Shown: positions 54,665 to 63,474, numbered from the stretch's first letter. The stretch is 64,000 bases of DNA from Chlorobium sp. (GCA_028277225.1 JANQHB010000037.1:90570-154569), one strand, 5' to 3'. The notes: a model not told the origin generated them from the letters alone. Program-made: numbers and translations.

Positions 54665-55459
54665 ATGAAAGTATCTGTATCCACAAAAAGACCAATCCTT
54701 TCTCCGTGTGGACTGAAGGACATTGAGTATCAAGTCGATACCTATATTGGGTGCGAACATTATTGCTATTATTGCTATGCCCTACCCCATGCTGAAACGG
54801 ATTGGTCAAAAGAAATCCTCATCCATAAGGATATTGTTGACCAACTCGATCAAGAACTCGACAAGATAGCACCTCAGACAATATATCTGGGTTATCAAAC
54901 CGATCCTTACCAGCCCTGTGAAAATGACTATTGCCAAACTCGAAAGGTTTTGGAACTACTTTTTAAAAGGGGCTTTTCAGCCAGTATTCTCACAAAGTCA
55001 GACCTCGTTGTTCGTGATATTGATATTTTGAAAGAAATGAACGACGCTGCAGTCAGTGTTTCAGTTGCATTCAAAAATAACAAAACATGCAAGCTGTTTG
55101 AAGCCAATACCATTGAAACGAAGAAGCGGATTACGGCTCTGCAACAATTGAAAGAAGCGGGGGTAAGGACTGGCACCCTGCTCTGCCCTATTATTCCCTA
55201 TATCACGGAAACACTTCAGTTGATCGATATGCTGGAACCCTATGCTGATGTCATCTGGATTTACGGCCTTGTGTTCAATGATCGTTCGGCAGAAAACTGG
55301 CTGAATGTTGAAGAGATTTTGAATTGTCACTTTTCCACTTTACTCGAAAAAATTGAACCGATACTATTCTCAAAAGAGCATCGCTATTGGGCGGAGCTTG
55401 GACAAAGCCTGGAGACGCTAAGAACGGAACGAAAATTGAATTTGAATATCCATATATAG
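54665..55459 (+). CDS. Radical SAM protein, spore-photoproduct-lyase-like branch
   Basis: The 264-residue protein has Cys30-x3-Cys34-x2-Cys37 in YIGCEHYCYYCYA, followed by the YLGYQTDPYQPCE block, where the SPL-like families have 'gt.tDpyqp.E'. There is no B12 domain and no C-terminal SPASM cluster. The reaction is unknown; SPL-like enzymes act on DNA lesions or other substrates. It is closely packed behind the hydrolase gene, so a joint task is likely. Confidence 0.85.
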   Translation: MKVSVSTKRPILSPCGLKDIEYQVDTYIGCEHYCYYCYALPHAETDWSKEILIHKDIVDQLDQELDKIAPQTIYLGYQTDPYQPCENDYCQTRKVLELLFKRGFSASILTKSDLVVRDIDILKEMNDAAVSVSVAFKNNKTCKLFEANTIETKKRITALQQLKEAGVRTGTLLCPIIPYITETLQLIDMLEPYADVIWIYGLVFNDRSAENWLNVEEILNCHFSTLLEKIEPILFSKEHRYWAELGQSLETLRTERKLNLNIHI

Positions 55460-55488
55460 CGCATAAAACCACACGGCTGACTCGTGGC

Positions 55489-55495
55489 GTTAGGC
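55489..55495 (+). other. GTTAGGC box, possible remnant of an attC site
   Basis: GTTAGGC is a perfect match to the integron attC R' box (GTTRRRY) and follows a small CCAC...GTGG hairpin. The left half is not convincing (GCATAAA at 55460 instead of GCCTAAC). It is 43 bases before the membrane-protein ATG. A chance match is possible. Confidence 0.25.
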
Positions 55496-55537
55496 TCTTG
55501 AAATTAGCAATAAGAATCGTATTGAAAAGGAAAAGCT

Positions 55538-56512
55538 ATGAGTTTACACAATCAGCAAAAGCCTCTAAAGAATCCGATATTGCGAACCATGTTTCAAAGC
55601 TGGATACAAGCATGCGGTGAAGGATGGACACATCGGCAAGTGTTAATTGCATATGCCTTTTCCGTACTTTTTGCTGTGGGATTACTTGTGTATTCGAGCA
55701 TGATGGGACTAGGATGGTCCTGGATTCAAATGTCTGCTGCTGGACTAATAGCGTGGGACCTGACTGGCGGTGTCATAGGATATAATCATCATGCAATCAA
55801 AAGGAAAAGTCTCAAAGAAACCAGCAAATTATCACCATTGCATCATAATCTACAACATATCCATCCTTTGATTTTAGTGTTTTTCAATAATGAGTCATGG
55901 CTTCTTGGTGTTACGATATACTGGTTTATAACATTTTTCTTGTACGTCGAGTTTTTAGAAATCAAGCCTGCAACGGGTCAGCGTAGAATTGGAAAAAATG
56001 GGCAGCACGTGGTAATCGGATTCGAATCTGCGGTAGCACTCTTTCTCATTACAAGCTCGTTCTTTGTAGCTGATATCCCTACAGATTTTCAAGTATTTGG
56101 TATTTGTGTGTATAGCATATCCTGTGTATTGACGCTCATATTGATGAATACGCCTCTACCATTTCAACGAACAACGGCCATCATACAAGTCATCGGGATG
56201 ATATTTTTGGGGATGATGCTGTTTCCTCCGGATGGATTTCAATGGCTCATCCCTGTCTACTTTTTAAAGTTATTAGTGGGATTTACCGCAAAAGAAGCTG
56301 TGGCTGGAAAATGGCGTTACTATCAATCTAAAAAAAGAGGAATTTCAAAATGTCCATTAAAAAAAAGACCTATCGAAGTGGCCCATACCAGGAATATTTC
56401 GCCCAGGGAACCCAGGTTGGAAATGTTCTCTATCTATCGGGTCAAATTGGAATTGATCAGGATGGGAAGACTCCAACACGTATCGTTGACCAGACAAAGG
56501 TTGCCTACATGA
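55538..56512 (+). CDS. His-rich membrane protein of the MITE-bounded cluster
   Basis: The 324-residue protein has about seven predicted membrane segments. Between the second and third lies GVIGYNHHAIKRK and then LHHNLQHIHPLILVFF, a concentration of His that could hold a metal pair as in membrane hydroxylases or desaturases. I do not recognise the family. The last 54 or so residues (from GISKCPLKKRPIEV) overlap the RidA gene by 163 bases and look like out-of-frame RidA sequence. The natural stop was therefore probably lost by a small frameshift near 56340. Confidence 0.7.
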   Translation: MSLHNQQKPLKNPILRTMFQSWIQACGEGWTHRQVLIAYAFSVLFAVGLLVYSSMMGLGWSWIQMSAAGLIAWDLTGGVIGYNHHAIKRKSLKETSKLSPLHHNLQHIHPLILVFFNNESWLLGVTIYWFITFFLYVEFLEIKPATGQRRIGKNGQHVVIGFESAVALFLITSSFFVADIPTDFQVFGICVYSISCVLTLILMNTPLPFQRTTAIIQVIGMIFLGMMLFPPDGFQWLIPVYFLKLLVGFTAKEAVAGKWRYYQSKKRGISKCPLKKRPIEVAHTRNISPREPRLEMFSIYRVKLELIRMGRLQHVSLTRQRLPT

Positions 56513-56739
56513 ATGTAAAGGATGTTCTCTCACAATTTGGAGCAGATATGGGCAACATCGTTGATGAAACCTTCTTTGTTAGCGATATGGATGAATTCTT
56601 TGGTAATATCGAAGATGTATATGGTGCAAGAGAAGTGGCATACGGTGGAAACCCTGAAGTATGTCAAACCTTAGTTCAAGTAGTGGCTCTTGCCCAACCA
56701 GAACTGAAAATCGAAATAAAGTGTATAGCGCATCTGTAG
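56350..56739 (+). CDS. RidA-family protein
   Basis: The 129-residue protein starts MSIKKKTYRSGPYQEYFAQGTQVGNVLYLSGQIG and has the family length. In place of the canonical Arg of imine-deaminating RidA (R105 in CEIECIA), the end reads LKIEIKCIAHL; the nearby segment lacks a clear Arg at that position, so deaminase activity is uncertain. Ribosome site AAGAGGA precedes the ATG. RidA proteins protect PLP enzymes from reactive enamines or act inside specific pathways. Confidence 0.85.
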   Translation: MSIKKKTYRSGPYQEYFAQGTQVGNVLYLSGQIGIDQDGKTPTRIVDQTKVAYMNVKDVLSQFGADMGNIVDETFFVSDMDEFFGNIEDVYGAREVAYGGNPEVCQTLVQVVALAQPELKIEIKCIAHL

Positions 56740-56760
56740 TCCGGACAATAACAAATAGTC

Positions 56761-58110
56761 ATGACTGACGCAGAACAACAAGTCTTCTGTCGGAAGATAA
56801 TTGGTGAACGCATATTGCTGATGCTACCGCTCAATGTTGTGCTGGCTGCGCGAATACGGGGAACCGTTGATCCGGAAAGCGTAATTACAGCTTTGGATCG
56901 GCTGAGGTCACGACATCCCCTCCTGGCCGTCCGCGCCGAGATAAGAGACGATGGAGCGGGGATGTATGTCGGGTCGAACGTCCCACCCATCCAGTTCGAG
57001 GTTGTACTTCGCAAAAGCGACGACCAGTGGCTTGCCCGCGTAGAAGAGGAACTACAGGCCCCGTTTCCCATCGAGACAGGACCACTTGTGAGATGCTCAC
57101 TCGTGCACTCAGAGAGGGTATGCGAGGTCATACTGTGCGGGCTCCACACCATCTGCGACGGCATGTCTCTCGGTTACCTTCTTCGTGACTTGCTCGAGTG
57201 CCTCGCGGAGCCGGAGAAGGAAATCGCCGGTCCTGTTGTTCCTCCCGCCATCGACAGCAGTACCGTGCCAAAGCCTCCGTCTACACATGCGCTACAACGC
57301 TTCATCATGGGCTTGATTAACAGGAAATGGGAGGCAAAAGGCATCCAGTTCAACGAGTCCGACATGTGCCGAATGCACGAGAAGTACTGGGAGAGTAACA
57401 CCGGCATTCAACTGCTGGCCTGGACCCTCGATGCCGAGGATACAGCGCGACTCGTTGAACAAAGCCGCGCCGAGAAGGTTACGGTGAACTCGACGCTGTG
57501 GACCGCGTTTCTTGCGGCTCAGTACGAGGTCCAACCAGACCGCCTGCGTTACCGGCAGAGATCGGCCCTGGCAGTGAGCACTAGAGACAAGCTCAACGTA
57601 CCCGTAGGAGACGCCTTGGGATTCTACGCGTCTTCGCTCACCGTGAAGCTGCCGTACTGTTCCACTATGCCGTTCTGGAATAATGCGAGAGTTGTGCACG
57701 AGAAGATCACGAAGGAGTTGGCCAAGACGGACCTCTTTCGAATGTTGTCTTCAGAACTGATTCACCCCACGCTGCTCGACTCGCTTTACTTCAGGAAGTT
57801 CGGATTGGTGGAGGGCACCATGCCGAACAAGCTGCTGCGCAAGATGAAGTGGGATCAGACTACCTATGGATATGCCTTCACGAACGTAGGCCGCTTCGAC
57901 ATCCCCACGAGTTACGGACCTCTTGAACTCGAGGCCGTGTACGGCCCGCTGTTCTACTCGGATGTTGAAGAGAAGATGCTCGGCGCCATAACCGTTGGGG
58001 GTCGGCTGTCCTTCTTCCACGTGAGTCGACGACCCGTCGTAGGTGACGCTACTCTCTTGAAGGATGCCGCCATGAGGTACCTGAAAGCAGCGGTTGGAGA
58101 AAGCACCTAA
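56761..58110 (+). CDS. Condensation-domain acyltransferase, GC-rich
   Basis: The 449-residue protein has the condensation/acetyltransferase motif His129-TIC-Asp133-Gly134 (HxxxDG) in CGLHTICDGMSLGYLLRDLL, and a late NVGRFDIPTSYGPLELEAVYG block like the 'N.G.....y.......' of PapA and related stand-alone acyltransferases. It joins an acyl group to an alcohol or amine. The gene is clearly richer in G+C than both neighbours by eye and was probably acquired separately. Its stop codon lies in ACCTAAC (58105-58111), a perfect attC R'' box (RYYYAAC), as in many integron cassettes. Confidence 0.87.
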   Translation: MTDAEQQVFCRKIIGERILLMLPLNVVLAARIRGTVDPESVITALDRLRSRHPLLAVRAEIRDDGAGMYVGSNVPPIQFEVVLRKSDDQWLARVEEELQAPFPIETGPLVRCSLVHSERVCEVILCGLHTICDGMSLGYLLRDLLECLAEPEKEIAGPVVPPAIDSSTVPKPPSTHALQRFIMGLINRKWEAKGIQFNESDMCRMHEKYWESNTGIQLLAWTLDAEDTARLVEQSRAEKVTVNSTLWTAFLAAQYEVQPDRLRYRQRSALAVSTRDKLNVPVGDALGFYASSLTVKLPYCSTMPFWNNARVVHEKITKELAKTDLFRMLSSELIHPTLLDSLYFRKFGLVEGTMPNKLLRKMKWDQTTYGYAFTNVGRFDIPTSYGPLELEAVYGPLFYSDVEEKMLGAITVGGRLSFFHVSRRPVVGDATLLKDAAMRYLKAAVGEST

Positions 58111-58154
58111 CCAGTCGCTGCCCCTAATTATCAACCGGATAAAACTCTTTAGCC

Positions 58155-59990
58155 ATGAAATACAATACCATTGTCATAGGTGGAGGTCTGGCAGGATTAA
58201 TCGCTGGGGCTTCCCTTTCAAAATTTGGAAAAAAAGTGCTGCTACTGGAACAGCACTACAAACCAGGTGGCTGTGCAACCACCTTTAAGCGAGGAGATTT
58301 TATTATGGAGGTTGGCCTTCATGAAATGAGTGGCCTGGCTGAGAACGGCACAATAAGGGATATTTTCAAAATGCTGGAAGTGAATAAGCACGTTCAATTT
58401 CAGCAAGTACCCGAGTTCTACGGCGTGCTATCAGATAAAGAAGACTTTGTTTTTCCTCATGGCTTTGAAGCGGCGACCAAGGCACTCATCGACAGATATC
58501 CTGAAGACGAAAAGGGCATAAAAAAGTTAATGAAATTGATTGCCGGTATCAGAAAGGAAGGAGTCAGCTTACCTCGTACACCCTTGAAACGCAAGCTGAT
58601 TTATCCGTTGATGCCTTTGCTTTACCCCAACCTTGTGGAGGCATCTCGACATACGGTTGGGTCTTGGTTAGACAAGCACATCAATAATGAAAATGCAAAA
58701 CTAGATCTTGTCGCACACATTGGCTACTGGGGCGATGACCCTTACACATTATCGATGTTTTATTTTGGTTTGCCTTTCTCTGGCTTTGTTGAGAGTGGCG
58801 GTTACTTTATAAGAGGTGGTTCTCAACAACTTTCCAATCATCTAGCCGCATACATTGAACGACAAGGTGGCAGTGTTTTATTCGCGAAAAAAGTTGAGAA
58901 AATTGTCACCAAAAATGGTCGGGTAACCGGAGTCACCTTCTGCGATAGTTTTAACAAAAGCGAAGAACCCGTCACCATTGCCTGCAACAATGTAGTGGCC
59001 AATTGTGCCATCCCATTGGTACCGGCTTTGCTGGATGAGCCACATGCCAGCTCACTAAAACAAAAAATCAATTCACACACAAATTCTTGCTCATTATTAT
59101 GCATTTATCTTGGTTTTAAAACAAATGTGGAAGCATTTGGTGTCAAATACTATTCAAATTTTATCCAAGGAAATGATGTAAAAACCTTGAAGGACGTACA
59201 CCTTAACCAACTTGGTGATTGGTCTGAACGCAGCTTCATTTTTGTCGATTACGGCAAGATAGATGCCCAGCTGGCACCACCTGACAAATCTGCAGGTGCG
59301 ATCTGCGGCGTAGATTATCTGAAAAACTGGGAAGGTTTGAGTGAACAGGAATACAAAGCAAAAAAGGAAGAAGTCGCCCAGGTTTTACTGCAGCGATTAG
59401 AAAAGAAATTTCCTGGAATACGAGAAAGCATAGAATATTACGAAGTCTCTACACCTGAAACCATTCAACGATACACCTCGAATCCCGGTGGATCAGTTTA
59501 CGGTTTTGCCCAAACCAAACAACTATCGGGGGCTAAGCGATTTAGAAATAATTTCCTGATACCAAACTTGTATTTTGCATCAGCATGGACATTTCCTGGT
59601 GGTGGCTTTGAGGGTAGCATAATGGCGGGTTTTCTGGCTGCCTTGCAAATGAATCGAGACAAAATATGGTCGGAATGTGATGACGCAAAGTATGTTGACC
59701 AGAGAGTTGTTCCGCTTTTAAAAACCAATAAAATCGATGACAAAACGCTTGAATTGAGCTTTGAAAAACCAAATGGTTTTCTGTACCAAAAAGGTCAATA
59801 TTCCATCCTCAAACTCATAGCACCAAAAGTAACAGAATTAGACTTGCCTTACCGCTGGTTACCTGTAGATTCCACATCTGAGAAATCCGAGCTTAAGTTT
59901 CGAATCACACTGGAAAACAATAGTTTTTCCAAAAGCTGTGAGCAACTAGAAATCGGCGATGAGGCTTTGATATTTGGCCCTATGGCTTGA
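58155..59990 (+). CDS. CrtI/retinol-saturase-like flavoprotein with truncated ferredoxin-reductase domain
   Basis: The 611-residue protein starts with the FAD motif VIGGGLAGLIAGASLSKFGKKVLLLEQH and GGCATTF, and ends its first domain with NLYFASAWTFPGGGFEGSIMAG, the signature of CrtI/CrtN/retinol-saturase oxidoreductases (residues 1-510). A second region (about 530-611) with YQKGQYSILKLIAP, KSELKFRITLENNSFS and LEIGDEALIFGPMA is the FAD-binding half of a ferredoxin-NADP-reductase-like module, which stops just where the NAD half should begin. The MITE starts 89 bases later, so the 3' end was probably lost. The substrate is likely polyprenyl or acyl. Confidence 0.88.
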   Translation: MKYNTIVIGGGLAGLIAGASLSKFGKKVLLLEQHYKPGGCATTFKRGDFIMEVGLHEMSGLAENGTIRDIFKMLEVNKHVQFQQVPEFYGVLSDKEDFVFPHGFEAATKALIDRYPEDEKGIKKLMKLIAGIRKEGVSLPRTPLKRKLIYPLMPLLYPNLVEASRHTVGSWLDKHINNENAKLDLVAHIGYWGDDPYTLSMFYFGLPFSGFVESGGYFIRGGSQQLSNHLAAYIERQGGSVLFAKKVEKIVTKNGRVTGVTFCDSFNKSEEPVTIACNNVVANCAIPLVPALLDEPHASSLKQKINSHTNSCSLLCIYLGFKTNVEAFGVKYYSNFIQGNDVKTLKDVHLNQLGDWSERSFIFVDYGKIDAQLAPPDKSAGAICGVDYLKNWEGLSEQEYKAKKEEVAQVLLQRLEKKFPGIRESIEYYEVSTPETIQRYTSNPGGSVYGFAQTKQLSGAKRFRNNFLIPNLYFASAWTFPGGGFEGSIMAGFLAALQMNRDKIWSECDDAKYVDQRVVPLLKTNKIDDKTLELSFEKPNGFLYQKGQYSILKLIAPKVTELDLPYRWLPVDSTSEKSELKFRITLENNSFSKSCEQLEIGDEALIFGPMA

Positions 59991-60078
59991 AAGAACGAGA
60001 TGTAAAGCAGCACGAAAGCACAACAACGTGTATAATGCATGCCAGCGTGCGTTCACAAACAATTCATATCTTCAATCT

Positions 60079-60221
60079 ATTATTACTCCGGCAACAATAA
60101 CTCACAAAAGTCACCGCAGGAAGAGATTGGGCTAACGCCCTAATATATTTTTCGTTATCCATAAACCCTGGACTGAAATCCGGAGCAATTGTTTAAAAGT
60201 TTTAATGGCCGGAGTAATAAT
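60079..60221 (+). mobile_element. MITE, right copy (143 bp)
   Basis: It has the same 143-bp length, same terminal inverted repeats (ATTATTACTCCGGC / GCCGGAGTAATAAT) and inverted orientation relative to 51073-51215. Both inside ends carry an imperfect central hairpin around CCCTGGA...AATCCGGAGC. Together the two copies bound an 8.86-kb segment. Confidence 0.88.
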
Positions 60222-60297
60222 TTTTCGTGTAACTAATCAGTTCCGGTTTTCTGGCACACATCATACACGAGACCGTTGAGAAGGAAAATAAAGAAAT

Positions 60298-60368
60298 GTA
60301 TAACAAATCGTTGCACCTGACATTTTTTCCGCTACGCTCCGAAATGCAGGTGAATTCAAGCGTTATGC
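60298..60368 (+). other. Integron-type attC site (71 bp)
   Basis: The stretch begins GTATAAC (R''-like), continues AAATCGTTGCACCTG, folds on CACCTG-a-CATTT...AAATG-CAGGTG with one unpaired base, and ends TTCAAGC-GTTATGC (R'-like). Size, imperfect stem with an extrahelical base and outer boxes are those of an attC site. No intI gene is present in the window. Confidence 0.65.
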
Positions 60369-60383
60369 AAAAATCAAACAAAT

Positions 60384-60527
60384 ATGGAAAATATAAACTT
60401 GAGAATAACGCTCTATGTTGTTGATTATTTTGAGTTTGAAATAAAGCTTAAAGAGCAGTTATACGAAAGATTACACGATAAAACAAAAAATCAAGGGAAA
60501 AAAAATGGAACAACAAAATTCATTTAA
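60384..60527 (+). CDS. Short open frame directly behind the attC site
   Basis: A 47-codon frame (MENINLRITLYVVDYFEFEI ...) begins 15 bases after the attC R' box and overlaps the next gene by 23 bases. There is no ribosome site and no recognised family. It may be a leader peptide or chance. Confidence 0.25.
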   Translation: MENINLRITLYVVDYFEFEIKLKEQLYERLHDKTKNQGKKNGTTKFI

Positions 60528-61200
60528 AAAAATCGTCGGATGGCTGACAATTATTTCAGTTCCCTTTGCCTTTGCCAATTTTACATTAACAGGGATAGCC
60601 AGCGGAAGCGGGTCTGATCTTTACTCTTTATATAAAGCAGGAGAAGAAGCAGGTAATTTAATGAAATGGTCGTGGTTAGCAGATATGTTAGGCTATTATT
60701 TGTTATTAATTCCTGTTGCATTCTTGCTGCATTTTTGGTTAGGAAATAAAAATCCTTATTGGATGAGTATTTTTACTTTTTGTGGATTCGCCTATATATT
60801 TTCAGGAAGTATTGGCGCTGTAATTTTGGCTAAAACATGGCCAACGCTAATTTCTGGTTATGCAAATAGCAATGGGATTATTAAAGAAATTTACAACATA
60901 GCATTCACCAATACAACCGAAATGGTTTATGGAGGAATCTGGGGCTTTTTAGAATTTTTGCTTGCAGGTGTTTGGTGGATTGGAACTGGCTTTGCAATTA
61001 AATCCGAGCGAAAATTTTTAGGAATAATAACAATCGTTCTGGGAATATTTACATCAGCAACCGCACTTGGAGAAATTTTAGCTCTTGAATACATAGCGCT
61101 TATCGGACTGATGATCTATCTGCTCTTGGCTCCTGTATGGGCCGGCTGGCTGGGCATAAGTTTACTTAGAGGGGATGATATAGAATTAGCCAAACCCTAA
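60505..61200 (+). CDS. DUF4386-like membrane protein
   Basis: The 231-residue protein has six or so predicted membrane segments and Gly-rich turns (IFSGSIGAVILA, GGIWGFLEFLLAGVWWIGTGFAI). Layout and length fit DUF4386, a family of unknown function often found near regulators. Ribosome site AAGGGAAAAAAA is moderate. The gene is strikingly AT-rich compared with the core genome, so it was probably acquired. Confidence 0.72.
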   Translation: MEQQNSFKKIVGWLTIISVPFAFANFTLTGIASGSGSDLYSLYKAGEEAGNLMKWSWLADMLGYYLLLIPVAFLLHFWLGNKNPYWMSIFTFCGFAYIFSGSIGAVILAKTWPTLISGYANSNGIIKEIYNIAFTNTTEMVYGGIWGFLEFLLAGVWWIGTGFAIKSERKFLGIITIVLGIFTSATALGEILALEYIALIGLMIYLLLAPVWAGWLGISLLRGDDIELAKP

Positions 61201-61241
61201 ACAGAAATAAATTCATTCCTTTTTCAAAAGAGCATGATAAC

Positions 61242-62057
61242 ATGAAAATAGAGTTGAGATATTTTACAGGAACGGGAAATTCTCTGAAAGTTTTAAAAAC
61301 ATGCGATATTCTATTTACTGAATCAGGTAATTCTACAAACATTGTCAAGATTTCAAAAGATGAAACGATGTTTCCTGATTTCGATTTAATTGGATTTTGC
61401 TTTCCTGTTTATGCATTTGGGATTCCAAGAATATGCAAAAAATATTTACAGGGAATTGAAAGGTTTAAAAGGCAACAAAAAGCATTTATTTTAATTACTG
61501 TCGGCGATTTGGATGAATCAGGATTTGCAATAAAGGAGTGTGAACGAATCCTAAGGAAAAAGAATTGTGAGGTCATATATTCTGAGATAATTGAAATGCC
61601 AATTAACTGGACTACTTCTCCCAAACCACCTTTCCCCCCTTCAAAAGAAGATGCGTTAGAAATCATTATGAAAGCCGTAATTAAAACTCAAGAAATCGCT
61701 AAGAATATTGTGAACGGAATAGAAAAACATCATCGCTTTAATTATCCCAAAAGATATTCAAAAATCAAATTTTATTTGGATTATCTAATATTCAAATATT
61801 TTGGCATTCAAAATATGTGGAGATTGTTCAATGTATATGACACCTGTAATGGATGCCAACTTTGTGCAAGAATTTGCCCAACAAATAGCATCAGGGTTGT
61901 TGATAAAAAACCTGTTTGGAGTAGTACCTGTGAACAATGTATGAGATGTGTGAATTTCTGTCCTACAGAATCGATTTATCAATCGCAAGGCGGAGATACA
62001 AAAGGAAAAAGCAAATATCGTGAACCGAGTTTTAAACCGAAACATAATCACAATTGA
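61242..62057 (+). CDS. EFR1-family flavodoxin-ferredoxin fusion
   Basis: The 271-residue protein begins with a flavodoxin region (LRYFTGTGNSLKVL with the FMN loop, IGFCFPVYAFGIP) and ends with two 4Fe-4S motifs, CNGCQLCARICP and CEQCMRCVNFCP. This is the EFR1-type fusion seen in anaerobes. It transfers electrons between FMN and Fe-S centres; the partner is unknown. It is AT-rich like the gene in front, from which it is separated by 41 bases. Confidence 0.9.
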   Translation: MKIELRYFTGTGNSLKVLKTCDILFTESGNSTNIVKISKDETMFPDFDLIGFCFPVYAFGIPRICKKYLQGIERFKRQQKAFILITVGDLDESGFAIKECERILRKKNCEVIYSEIIEMPINWTTSPKPPFPPSKEDALEIIMKAVIKTQEIAKNIVNGIEKHHRFNYPKRYSKIKFYLDYLIFKYFGIQNMWRLFNVYDTCNGCQLCARICPTNSIRVVDKKPVWSSTCEQCMRCVNFCPTESIYQSQGGDTKGKSKYREPSFKPKHNHN

Positions 62058-62194
62058 GTACAACATTTTGCACCTTTGTTCTTTTCAGGCTCTTTCTGTT
62101 CCTCAGGGATGCATACATGGTACTTGGTTACTTGGGTTGAGGAAATAGAATAGGGTTAAGTCGGCCGGGGGAATTGCACCCCCAGCCCCTCGCA

Positions 62195-62228
62195 GAACCG
62201 GACGTGAACCTCTCAGCTCATCCGGCTC
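62195..62228 (-). other. Group II intron domain V
   Basis: A 34-nt hairpin with GAGCCGGATGAGC / CGTCCGGTTC and the AGC triad needed for catalysis. It overlaps the last three codons and stop of the reverse transcriptase gene. Confidence 0.85.
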
Positions 62229-63474
62229 CCATTATCCAGCCTTTTGGGATATATCCCGCTTTCCAATGCACAAACGCTTCCGGCTTTGCTTTCGCCAGAC
62301 GCTCAAGGGCTTTTATAGCCCTTTTGGTCCGGCGAACAAACCGCTTGTGTTTGCGCTTCAACCATCGCATGAGATACAGATTCACATGGTGCCATACCGG
62401 TGCCATCGCTGATGCATGAAATCGTCCATAGTAGTTCTTCCAGCCTGTCAACACGGCATTGTAGTTCCTTGATAGATCAGCCAACTCTCTTGCGCTTTGC
62501 AATTGCAGATGCCAACCCCTGATCGTCTGCCGCATCGCCTTGAGCGATTCTTGGCTGACCGCCGGAACAAAGCCCACATATCTCCTGCCATATTTGTCTT
62601 TTACTTTGCGAGGACGAAACGTATAGCCAAGAAACGTGAAGCTTGTCACCGGATAATCATCCTTGCGGTTAATATCTTTGCAATAGATGATTCTCGTTTT
62701 CTCGGGATGAAGCATCAAACCACACTCTTCAAAACGCTCGCGGAGCCTTTCTTTCACCAGATGTGCCTGCGCCTCGCTCTTGCAGTGCAGTACTCCATCA
62801 TCGGCATACCGGCAAAACGGTATACTTGGGAGATGGTCGCTCACCCACCGATCAAATGCATAATGCAGAAACAGATTGGCCAGCAGCGGACTGATCACTC
62901 CGCCCTGCGGTGTCCCTGCCTTTCGCTCTGTCTGCATTCCATGCCTGTTTTCTCTCGGTGCTCGCAGCCACCGCTCTACATACAGCAGCACCCATGCGAT
63001 CTGGCAATGTTTTCGAAGAGCACGCAGTAACAACTCATGCTCTATCGAATCAAAGAACTGACGAATATCGAACTCGACTACCCAGTCATACTTCCAGCAC
63101 CGCTGCCTCACCACGGCTACGGCATCCAATGCTGAACACCTTGGACGATACCCATAGGAATCCTGATGAAACAACGGCTCCAGAACCGGCTCAAGCATCT
63201 TCTTTACTACTGTTTGGGCTATCCGATCAGCTACTGTTGGAACGCCAAACAAACGATTTCCTCCCGACTTCTTCGGGATTGACACCTCTCTGACAGGTGG
63301 AGGAAAATAGCTGCCGGAACTCATACGATTCCAGAGCTTGTACAGATTGCCTTTCAGGTTCTTTCCAAATGCTTGAAGCGACTCATGATCGACTCCGACT
63401 GCACCTCCATTTGTTTTGACCGTCTGATACGATTCCCAGACGAGGGTTTTGGAAATTTCATACGGCTTTGTCAT
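62218..63474 (-). CDS. ltrA: Group II intron reverse transcriptase/maturase
   Basis: The 418-residue protein has the RT fingers-palm with AVGVDHESLQAF, the GTPQGGVISPLLANLFLHYAFD block, the catalytic FCRYADDGVLHC and the maturase region (WLKRKHKRFVRRTKRAIKALERLAKAKP). It ends GWIMGAG without an HNH endonuclease domain, so retrohoming would use lagging-strand priming or nicks. Its stop codon lies inside domain V of the intron RNA. Confidence 0.95.
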   Translation of the reverse strand: MTKPYEISKTLVWESYQTVKTNGGAVGVDHESLQAFGKNLKGNLYKLWNRMSSGSYFPPPVREVSIPKKSGGNRLFGVPTVADRIAQTVVKKMLEPVLEPLFHQDSYGYRPRCSALDAVAVVRQRCWKYDWVVEFDIRQFFDSIEHELLLRALRKHCQIAWVLLYVERWLRAPRENRHGMQTERKAGTPQGGVISPLLANLFLHYAFDRWVSDHLPSIPFCRYADDGVLHCKSEAQAHLVKERLRERFEECGLMLHPEKTRIIYCKDINRKDDYPVTSFTFLGYTFRPRKVKDKYGRRYVGFVPAVSQESLKAMRQTIRGWHLQLQSARELADLSRNYNAVLTGWKNYYGRFHASAMAPVWHHVNLYLMRWLKRKHKRFVRRTKRAIKALERLAKAKPEAFVHWKAGYIPKGWIMGAG

